DNA of 30,471 bases from Lachnospiraceae bacterium AM93-12TA. GTDB lineage: Bacteria; Bacillota; Clostridia; Lachnospirales; Lachnospiraceae. Below, piece after piece: positions 23,661 through 30,471 of the stretch (positions within the stretch are counted from its first letter, which is position 1; the number at the start of each line of letters is the position of its first letter). A program made the position numbers and the translations under genes. The DNA lies in the NCBI GenBank assembly GCA_027698105.1, contig JAQERH010000013.1, positions 39,204 to 69,674 on the forward strand, given 5' to 3'. Below the pieces are notes generated by a model, which saw nothing but the letters and a program-made list of their open reading frames with translations, was not told the DNA's origin and did no database searches.

Positions 23661-24288
23661 CATCCAGAATGGTGACCATACCGCGGGATAAGCGGACCAT
23701 GCCCTCACTTTGGAAATACCGAAGCATTCTTGTAATGACTTCACGATGCGATCCCAGATGGTTGGCGATTGTCTCATGGGTCAGCTTTAAGGCCTGGGTT
23801 CCTTCAATGGCAGACTCTTCCAGAAGAAAAGCAGCCAGCCGTTTATCCAGGCTTTTCCACATAATCTGTTCAATCAGCCACATTACATCAGAAAATCGGG
23901 AGGCCATCAGCTCATTTGTGTAGTTAGCTGCAGGCGCAGACTCATTCATAATGCTTTTGTATACATCGGCTGGAATGATCCACAGCTCAGTATCCTTTTC
24001 TGCTTCAATAATTATTTCAAATTGAATGGAACGCATGATGCAGGACGCAGAAAAGAGGCACATATCCATATCAAACAGCCGGTACAGGGTGATTTCACGT
24101 CCTTCGTCAGAGAGAATATAGGCCCGGAGCTGCCCTGACTGAAGCAGAAGCAGGCCGGTGCAGTCTGCGCTGCCGTTGTGGACAATTGTGCCTTTCGCAA
24201 CATGACTTGTCATGAGGCTTCCAAGAATTCTGTCCTGCTGGTTTTTAGTTAATTGATTCCAAATCGGAAAGCTGTTTTGAAAGTCCAT
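23629..24288 (-). CDS. Crp/Fnr-family transcription regulator
   Basis: This regulator of 219 residues has an N-terminal cNMP-binding-like beta roll (about 15-120), a long dimer helix (about 125-150) and a C-terminal HTH (about 168-205). The recognition helix is HREVITRMLRYF. R182, E183 and R187 have the spacing of CRP's DNA-contacting R-E-x-x-x-R, which reads GTGA half-sites. This predicts sites like those found at 21942 and 24347. C43, C77 and C83 (MCLFSASC) are not arranged like the FNR 4Fe-4S site and may be redox-sensitive. AAGGAGGG sets ATG 24288. It is divergent from thioredoxin and convergent with the ferredoxin operon. It probably activates both operons of the element; the signal is unknown. 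Confidence 0.9.
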   Translation of the reverse strand: MDFQNSFPIWNQLTKNQQDRILGSLMTSHVAKGTIVHNGSADCTGLLLLQSGQLRAYILSDEGREITLYRLFDMDMCLFSASCIMRSIQFEIIIEAEKDTELWIIPADVYKSIMNESAPAANYTNELMASRFSDVMWLIEQIMWKSLDKRLAAFLLEESAIEGTQALKLTHETIANHLGSHREVITRMLRYFQSEGMVRLSRGMVTILDEKKLRQLQRA

Positions 24289-24312
24289 TGTTTTCCCTCC
24301 TTGTATAGGACA

Positions 24313-24341
24313 AGTATAAGCCGGGCCGGCAGTTCTGTCAA
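24313..24341 (-). promoter_or_regulatory. Consensus sigma-A promoter of the Crp/Fnr regulator
   Basis: On the minus strand, TTGACA (24341-24336) and TATACT (24318-24313) are separated by exactly 17 bases. The predicted start is near 24306. The operator centre at 24354 is about 48 bases upstream, so the regulator may also act on its own gene. Confidence 0.85.
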
Positions 24342-24346
24342 TTTTA

Positions 24347-24361
24347 AGTGATCATATCACA
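24347..24361. promoter_or_regulatory. Crp/Fnr-type operator upstream of thioredoxin
   Basis: The sequence AGTGATCATATCACA differs by one base from the operator at 21942. Its centre (24354) is about 41 bases before the predicted trxA start (24395), with the same 21-base distance to the -10 as at the SDR promoter. Confidence 0.85.
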
Positions 24362-24382
24362 GAAGAAATCGGAAAAGTTTTG

Positions 24383-24388
24383 TATACT
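24383..24388 (+). promoter_or_regulatory. -10 element of the thioredoxin transcript
   Basis: TATACT lies 21 bases after the operator. No good -35 is seen at 16-18 bases upstream, so activation by the bound regulator is likely. Confidence 0.7.
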
Positions 24389-24418
24389 AAGCTCAGATAA
24401 AAGAAAGGAGCTGACAAT

Positions 24419-24748
24419 ATGAAAGCGATGGAGATAAATAAAGAATTATTTGAACAGATGATGGAAGATGACAGACCTGTACTGATTGATTTCTGGGCAC
24501 CCTGGTGCGGATACTGCAGAAGGATCGGGCCGGCTTATGAAAAGATTGCAGAGGAATATGGCAGCAGCGGCCGCCTGACGGTGGGAAAGGTAAATATCGA
24601 CGAAGAAAAGTGGCTGGCTGAGAAGGAGCAGATAGAGGTGATTCCTACGCTGATACTTTATAAAAATGGGAAGGCAGTGGATTCAATTGTAGCTCCAGAG
24701 TCTAAAGCCATGATCGAGGAATTTATTGAGAACGCATTGGAAAAATAA
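24419..24748 (+). CDS. trxA: Thioredoxin
   Basis: This thioredoxin of 109 residues is a cytoplasmic disulfide reductant. The active site is FWAPWCGYC (C30 and C33) with a Tyr in place of the usual Pro between the cysteines (WCGYC rather than WCGPC), which changes the redox potential in known variants. The cis-proline is P76 (IEVIPTLIL). AAAGGAG precedes the ATG by 8 bases. It is transcribed from the operator-linked promoter together with the deleted trxB, 22 bases downstream. The regulator gene is divergent. Confidence 0.92.
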   Translation: MKAMEINKELFEQMMEDDRPVLIDFWAPWCGYCRRIGPAYEKIAEEYGSSGRLTVGKVNIDEEKWLAEKEQIEVIPTLILYKNGKAVDSIVAPESKAMIEEFIENALEK

Positions 24749-24770
24749 GAATCAGTGAGGGGGATGCTTT

Positions 24771-25064
24771 ATGAAAGTAAATCATATTTACGATATGATT
24801 GTCATTGGAGGAGGACCGGCAGGTTATACAGCGGCTCTTTACGGGGCAGGAGCAGGACTTGATACACTGGTAATTGAAAAATTGTCAGCGGGAGGTCAGA
24901 TGGCGCTGACGCAGCAGATTGACAATTATCCTGGGTTTGAAGAAGGAATTGACGGATTTGAGCTGGCAGAACGGATGCAGAGGCAGGCGGAACGGTTTGG
25001 GGCAGTGACAGATGGGGCTATGGCAGTTCATATGGCGGAGGAGTATCTGGCAGAACATGCATAA
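24771..25064 (+). pseudogene. Thioredoxin reductase with a large internal deletion
   Basis: The 97-residue frame begins like TrxB, with the FAD-binding GGGPAGYTAALY (13-24), LIxEK-like VIEKLSAGGQM and the substrate-side NYPGFEEGIDGFEL. It then jumps near residue 77 directly to VTDGAMAVHMAEEYLAEHA, which matches the C-terminal end of the family. About 200 residues, including the CxxC active site and NADPH domain, are missing, yet the frame is kept. It cannot work as a reductase, but the FAD-binding segment could still be made. A GTGAGGGGG ribosome site precedes the ATG. It is best read as a decayed trxB, with an assembly or deletion event as an alternative. Confidence 0.82.
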
Positions 25065-25091
25065 CATCTGCCCAGCAGGGAAAGGCTGCGT

Positions 25092-25119
25092 TCATTTTAG
25101 GCATGCCGGGTGATATAAT
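25092..25119 (+). promoter_or_regulatory. Recombinase promoter (sigma-A extended -10 and/or sigma-E-like)
   Basis: TGATATAAT (25111-25119) is an extended -10. The same region reads TCATTTT (25092-25098), then 13 bases, then GATATAAT (25112-25119), six of eight positions of the sigma-E -10 CATACAAT. Mother-cell expression would fit a sigK excision enzyme, but both readings remain open. Confidence 0.45.
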
Positions 25120-25157
25120 AGAAGAAAGCATATCGCCAATGGGACAGGAGAGCAGAT

Positions 25158-26849
25158 ATGAGGAAACATGAAAACTGCATTGCCATTTATTCCCGCAAAT
25201 CAAAATTTACAGGAAAGGGAGAGAGTGTTGGGAATCAGGCCGAACTCTGCAGAGAGTACATCCGCATCCACTATGGGGCAGAGGCTTTGAAACATCTGCT
25301 CGTGTACGAGGATGAGGGATTTTCTGGAGGAGATTTAAACCGTCCTGGTTTTAAGAAGATGATGGAGGCTGCCAGAAAGCGGGAATTTCAGGCTTTGATT
25401 GTTTACCGTCTGGATCGAATCAGCCGGAATATCAGCGATTTTTCCGGGCTTATTGAAGAATTATCCCATCTGGATATTGATTTTATTTCTATTAAGGAGC
25501 AGTTTGATACTGGAACTCCTATGGGGCGGGCCATGATGTACATAGCGTCCGTGTTTTCCCAGCTGGAGCGGGAAACCATTGCAGAGCGGATTCGCGACAA
25601 CATGCACGAGCTGGCGAAGACGGGACGCTGGCTGGGGGGTACGACTCCTACCGGCTATGCTTCTGAAGCAGAGGAGACAGTTTTTGCAGACGGAAGGGCA
25701 AAAAGAGTATGCAGACTGAAGCTGCTTCCAGATGAGGCAGATAAGGTAAGGCTGATTTACAGCCTGTATCTGGAGCTTGGCTCACTGGCCATGACAGAAA
25801 CCCGTCTGCTGAAACTGGGGATTCAGACGAAAAACGGCAGAGCCTTTACCCGTTTTTCCATCCGTGGAATTCTTCAGAATCCCGTTTATCTGACAGCGGA
25901 TCAGGATGCCTACAGGTATTTTGAGAGAAACGGTTCAGAAGTATGTTCCGGAACAGAGGCTTTTGATGGCGTTCACGGAATGATGGTTTACAATCGAACC
26001 AGACAGGAAAAGGGAAGAACCACAGAGTTTCTGTCTCCGGAACAGTGGATTGTGGCGGTGGGACGTCATCCTGGCCTTATATCAGGAAGGCAGTGGACGG
26101 CTGTTCAGGAATCCCTGGAACGGAATAAAACAAAAGCATACAGAAAGCCCTGCAGAAATGAAGCTCTGGCAACAGGGCTTCTCTTCTGCAGCTGCGGCAG
26201 CCGGATGTACCCGAAGGCAGGGAGGAGAAGAAAAGAGGATGGCAGTAGGCCTTACACCTATGTGTGCAGGACAAAGGAGAGAAGCAGGGGAAATCTCTGT
26301 GCAGGAAGCAATGTGAGGGGGAAAGAGCTGGATACAGCCCTTGTAGAGCAAATACAGGGACTTGAGGAGGATAAAGAACATTTTCTCAGCTGCCTGAGGC
26401 AGGGACGCAGTTTCTGTCTGTCTGGTATGGACAGCGGACAAATACAGCTTCTGGCGGCGGAAAAGGAGAGAGAGGGGATTGAAAAGAAACTGCAAAGTCT
26501 GGCAGATTCCCTGTCTCTGTTTCAAGATAAAGGAGTACGGGAGAAAGCGGTCAGGCGCATGGAGGAGCTGGGCGGCAAAGGCAGGGAACTGGATCTTGAA
26601 ATTCAGCATATGAAAGCAGACGCCTGCCAGCGGGAATTGTCTGATTCAGAGGTTCAGAATCAGGGGAAAATGCTCTGCAGCTTTAAAAACAGTATAGGCA
26701 CTATGACAACAGAGCAGAAACGGGCAGCTTTGGACGTTCTGTTCCGCCGGATTATATGGGATGGAAACGTTGCCCACGCAGTGCTTGCAGGTGCCGCAGA
26801 TGAGGAACTGAACGGTCTTTCTGGAATAGAGGGATGCTGCTTTGACTGA
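25158..26849 (+). CDS. Large serine recombinase of the skin-like element
   Basis: This site-specific recombinase of 563 residues is predicted to excise the element from sigK. The N-terminal resolvase domain (about 8-155) has the catalytic S15 in YSRKS and the YRLDRISRN motif (83-91), plus QLERETIAERIR. A recombinase domain follows (about 165-330). A zinc ribbon has C344, C346, C370 and C381, and a coiled coil covers about 430-500. AGGAGAG precedes ATG 25158. It ends 25 bases before the right attachment core, as SpoIVCA-type genes lie near their own sites. It is the only recombinase in the element. Size and domain order fit the large serine family. Confidence 0.94.
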   Translation: MRKHENCIAIYSRKSKFTGKGESVGNQAELCREYIRIHYGAEALKHLLVYEDEGFSGGDLNRPGFKKMMEAARKREFQALIVYRLDRISRNISDFSGLIEELSHLDIDFISIKEQFDTGTPMGRAMMYIASVFSQLERETIAERIRDNMHELAKTGRWLGGTTPTGYASEAEETVFADGRAKRVCRLKLLPDEADKVRLIYSLYLELGSLAMTETRLLKLGIQTKNGRAFTRFSIRGILQNPVYLTADQDAYRYFERNGSEVCSGTEAFDGVHGMMVYNRTRQEKGRTTEFLSPEQWIVAVGRHPGLISGRQWTAVQESLERNKTKAYRKPCRNEALATGLLFCSCGSRMYPKAGRRRKEDGSRPYTYVCRTKERSRGNLCAGSNVRGKELDTALVEQIQGLEEDKEHFLSCLRQGRSFCLSGMDSGQIQLLAAEKEREGIEKKLQSLADSLSLFQDKGVREKAVRRMEELGGKGRELDLEIQHMKADACQRELSDSEVQNQGKMLCSFKNSIGTMTTEQKRAALDVLFRRIIWDGNVAHAVLAGAADEELNGLSGIEGCCFD

Positions 26850-26862
26850 ATGCAGCTTCTGG

Positions 26863-26878
26863 GAGAGGATAGCAAATG
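26863..26878 (+). other. Right attachment site core and arm of the skin-like element
   Basis: The core AATG (26875-26878) is preceded by GAGAGGATAGC (26863-26873), the inverted complement of the left arm with one mismatch. In the joined circle the arms are symmetric around AAAT, so the dyad centre falls inside the shared core. Confidence 0.75.
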
Positions 26879-27228
26879 AGATTCTAATGATGTTTCGCGC
26901 CGGCCGAAAGCGAGCCAGGGACGTTTCGCTCTATGATACGATTGGAACGGATAAGGATGGAGAGACCGTCAGCCTGATGGACGTTCTGGAAGCTGATGAG
27001 ATCCAGGCATTAGATACAATTATTATGGAGCAGGACGTAAAAGAGCTTTATCAGGCCTATGAATCCTGCCTGAAGGATACAGAGCAGCAGGTAATCCGCA
27101 TGCGGTATGGACTGTTTGGAACCAGGGCGCATACACAGAGAGAGGTGGCAGCCGTTCTGGGAATTTCCCGATCCTATGTATCCCGCATTGAAAAAAAGGC
27201 AGTAGAAAAGCTTAGGGAGGCATTTTAG
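26878..27228 (+). CDS. sigK: RNA polymerase sigma-K factor, C-terminal part (split gene)
   Basis: This encodes the last 116 residues of sigma-K. It begins with EILMMFRAGRKRARDVSLYDTIG, matching the region after the ENEILM break, and DKDGETVSLMDVL follows. Region 4.2 is TQREVAAVLGISRSYVSRIEKKAVEKL (the HTH is GISRSYVSRIEKKA). It has no start or ribosome site of its own; a TTG upstream at 26842 would read the recombinase tail and attachment arm and is not a real start. It is expressed only after the element is excised, joined to 21339-21605. The stop codon lies in a GC-rich hairpin. The regions are not diverged from SigK, so the gene is not a pseudogene. Confidence 0.94.
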   Translation, partial: EILMMFRAGRKRARDVSLYDTIGTDKDGETVSLMDVLEADEIQALDTIIMEQDVKELYQAYESCLKDTEQQVIRMRYGLFGTRAHTQREVAAVLGISRSYVSRIEKKAVEKLREAF

Positions 27229-27238
27229 CCTCCCTGAG
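27211..27238 (+). terminator. Hairpin at the sigK stop codon
   Basis: CTTAGGGAGGC (27211-27221) pairs with GCCTCCCTGAG (27228-27238) with one wobble, and the sigK stop is in the loop region. No strong T run follows, so termination may be weak. Confidence 0.55.
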
Positions 27239-27275
27239 TGGAAGTGATTCTTGACTTTTTTGACAGGTGCTGGTA

Positions 27276-27302
27276 TGTTATAATAGTTAGTTTATGCTAA
27301 CT
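27276..27302 (+). promoter_or_regulatory. Promoter and inverted repeat of ahpC
   Basis: An extended -10 TGTTATAAT (27276-27284) has no -35 at normal spacing; TTGACT and TTGACA lie 22 and 13 bases upstream. The inverted repeat AGTTAG/CTAACT (about 27285-27302) overlaps the start region and could be an operator; it is not a good PerR box. Confidence 0.55.
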
Positions 27303-27355
27303 GTGATAAAATAGAGAAAACGGTACATGATAAAGATACAAAAGGAGGAATAAGT

Positions 27356-29250
<1,895 letters not shown>

Positions 29251-29278
29251 TTTTGAACAAAGTTTTACGAAAATTCCA

Positions 29279-29307
29279 TTGTATTGCCGAGGGATAGCAG
29301 ATATAAT
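29279..29307 (+). promoter_or_regulatory. Promoter of galE
   Basis: TTGTAT (29279-29284) and a perfect TATAAT (29302-29307) are separated by 17 bases. The predicted start is near 29314, 27 bases before the ATG. Confidence 0.8.
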
Positions 29308-29340
29308 AGATAGGAACACTGAGCATAGGAGGAAGATGTT

Positions 29341-30357
29341 ATGTCTATTTTAGTTACAGGAGGAGCCGGCTACATTGGAAGTCATACCTGTCTTGAGCTG
29401 TTAAAGGCAGGATACGAGGTAACAGTGGTTGACAATCTCTGCAATTCCAGCGAGGAAGCGGTAAAACGTGTAGAGAAGATTGCGGGAAAACCGGTAAAAT
29501 TTTATCAGGCGGATATTCTGGACCGTGAGGCTCTCAATAAAATTTTTGACAGTGAAAAAATAGATTCTGTGATCCATTTTGCAGGACTGAAGGCAGTAGG
29601 CGAGTCTGTGGCAAAGCCGCTGGAGTACTATCACAATAACATTACAGGAACTCTGATCCTGTGCGATGTGATGAGAAATCATGGAGTAAAGAATATTGTA
29701 TTCAGTTCTTCTGCCACTGTATACGGAGATCCGGCATTTGTACCGATTACAGAGGAGTGCCCGAAGGGTCAGATTACCAATCCATACGGCCAGACAAAGA
29801 GTATGCTGGAGCAGATTCTCACAGATTTCCATGTGGCTGATCCGGAGTGGAATGTGGTGCTTCTGCGTTACTTTAATCCTATCGGAGCCCATGAGAGCGG
29901 TTTAATCGGAGAGGATCCGAAGGGAATTCCGAACAATCTGGTTCCTTATATTGCCCAGGTGGCAGTTGGTAAGCTTGAGTGTCTGGGTGTTTTCGGAAAC
30001 GATTATCCGACCCATGACGGCACAGGTGTCCGCGACTATATTCACGTAGTGGATCTGGCAGTCGGACATGTAAAAGCGTTAAAGAAGATTGAGGAGAAGG
30101 CCGGCGTTTGTATCTATAACCTGGGAACAGGAAAGGGATACAGTGTTCTCGATGTAGTGAAGGCATACGAGAAAGCGTGCGGAAAAGAAATCAAATACGA
30201 AATCAAGCCGAGAAGGCCAGGTGATATTGCAACCTGCTATGCAGATGCTTCCAAGGCAAAGAAGGAATTAGGCTGGGAAGCAGAGAGAGGCATTGAGGAG
30301 ATGTGTGCAGATTCATGGCGGTGGCAGTCAGCGAATCCGGACGGCTATAGAGGCTAA
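29341..30357 (+). CDS. galE: UDP-glucose 4-epimerase GalE
   Basis: This NAD-dependent epimerase of 338 residues interconverts UDP-glucose and UDP-galactose for exopolysaccharide and galactose use. It is an extended SDR with TGGAGYIGS (6-14), the catalytic serine region SSSATVYGD (S124), and Y149 with K153 ([10 protein letters not shown]). [12 protein letters not shown] and [14 protein letters not shown] are typical of GalE. AGGAGGA lies 8 bases before the ATG. It is transcribed from its own promoter and ends in a strong terminator. It has no gal neighbours. Confidence 0.96.
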   Translation: MSILVTGGAGYIGSHTCLELLKAGYEVTVVDNLCNSSEEAVKRVEKIAGKPVKFYQADILDREALNKIFDSEKIDSVIHFAGLKAVGESVAKPLEYYHNNITGTLILCDVMRNHGVKNIVFSSSATVYGDPAFVPITEECPKGQITNPYGQTKSMLEQILTDFHVADPEWNVVLLRYFNPIGAHESGLIGEDPKGIPNNLVPYIAQVAVGKLECLGVFGNDYPTHDGTGVRDYIHVVDLAVGHVKALKKIEEKAGVCIYNLGTGKGYSVLDVVKAYEKACGKEIKYEIKPRRPGDIATCYADASKAKKELGWEAERGIEEMCADSWRWQSANPDGYRG

Positions 30358-30382
30358 GAATAATTAAATCACAGCAAAAACG

Positions 30383-30420
30383 GGCACTTTCCAGTGGAGA
30401 CACTGGAGAGTGCCTTTTTT
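30383..30420 (+). terminator. Intrinsic terminator of galE
   Basis: GGCACTTTCCAGTG (30383-30396) pairs with CACTGGAGAGTGCC (30401-30414) around GAGA, followed by six T residues (30415-30420). Confidence 0.93.
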
Positions 30421-30421
30421 A

Positions 30422-30471
30422 GTGCGCCCGGCGGCGCACGTCTCTAACTGGTGAAAGTCCGGAATCCGCCC
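30422..30471 (+). mobile_element. Group II intron, 5' end (cut by window end)
   Basis: The sequence begins GTGCGCCC, matching the GUGYG 5' start of group II introns, and continues with GTCTCTAACTGGTGAAAGTCC, typical of the first domain of bacterial group II introns. GTGCGCC (30422-30428) pairs with GGCGCAC (30433-30439). It starts one base after the T run of the galE terminator. The rest, including any reverse transcriptase gene, lies beyond the window. Confidence 0.75.

Larger units (their letters stand above)
21603..26874. mobile_element. Skin-like element interrupting sigK (5,272 bp)
   Basis: The segment lies between two AATG cores (21603-21606 and 26875-26878) within the two halves of sigK. 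Removing 21603-26874 fuses AAT of one half to GAG of the other in frame, giving CVENEILMMF and one uninterrupted sigK of about 205 residues. The element carries a large serine recombinase ending 25 bases before the right core. It also carries a small minus-strand gene next to the left core, an SDR dehydrogenase, a ferredoxin, a membrane Fe-S protein, a Crp/Fnr regulator, thioredoxin and a deleted trxB. B. subtilis and C. difficile have functionally similar skin elements of about 48 and 15 kb (from memory); this one is far smaller. Confidence 0.93.

Noticed and set aside
26842..26877. An independent start for the C-terminal sigK fragment
   Set aside because: The frame reads through the recombinase end and attachment arm, without a ribosome site, and these codons disappear on excision.
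27260..27290. A PerR box at ahpC
   Set aside because: Only one half fits TTATAAT; the second half matches poorly.

Overview
The window looks like chromosome of an anaerobic, spore-forming Firmicute, most likely a Lachnospiraceae (Clostridium cluster XIVa) species. Clues are strong AGGAGG ribosome sites, the dgt-dnaG-sigA-trmK-nif3 order, a two-gene SUF-type Fe-S system, pyrBI, a Csp-type germination protease and a sigma-K gene. Nothing was searched against a database; all calls come from reading the sequence.

Layout. 1-1308: the 3' end of one tRNA-Leu(CAG), a GNAT acetyltransferase, a small unknown protein, then tRNA-Leu(AAG) and a second tRNA-Leu(CAG). 1461-3115: a minimal sufC/sufB-like pair. 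3191-6283: a Thr/Ser exporter and a subtilisin-like Csp protease with a sigma-E-like promoter. 6451-13746: a macromolecular-synthesis run (dgt, dnaG, sigA, trmK, nif3/yqfO, a TGS-domain nucleoside kinase), followed by RNase P RNA (13906-14258). 14340-15685, minus strand: pyrBI. 15853-19848: a three-gene ABC system (ATPase, anchored extracellular protein, FtsX-type permease). 19972-21246: a DUF2812 membrane protein.

The centre of interest is 21339-27228. The sporulation sigma factor gene sigK is split into an N-terminal part (ends 21620) and a C-terminal part (core at 26878). A 5,272-bp skin-like element lies between them and carries a large serine recombinase beside its right end. Joining the two AATG cores restores an uninterrupted sigK reading frame with the family-typical ENEILM sequence. 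The circle that would be released carries a near-perfect dyad over the same core. The predicted SigK has no pro-sequence, so excision may be the main switch on sigma-K activity.

The element's cargo is a compact redox regulon: an SDR dehydrogenase, a 2[4Fe-4S] ferredoxin, a membrane Fe-S protein, a Crp/Fnr regulator, thioredoxin and an internally deleted thioredoxin reductase. Two near-identical operators (core GTGATCATATCAC) sit at about -41 from the predicted starts of the SDR and thioredoxin transcripts. The regulator's recognition helix has the R-E-x-x-x-R pattern that fits GTGA half-sites. The regulator and its targets therefore appear to travel together inside the sporulation switch.

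After sigK come a peroxiredoxin (ahpC), enolase and galE. The window ends in the first 50 bases of a probable group II intron placed directly after the galE terminator.
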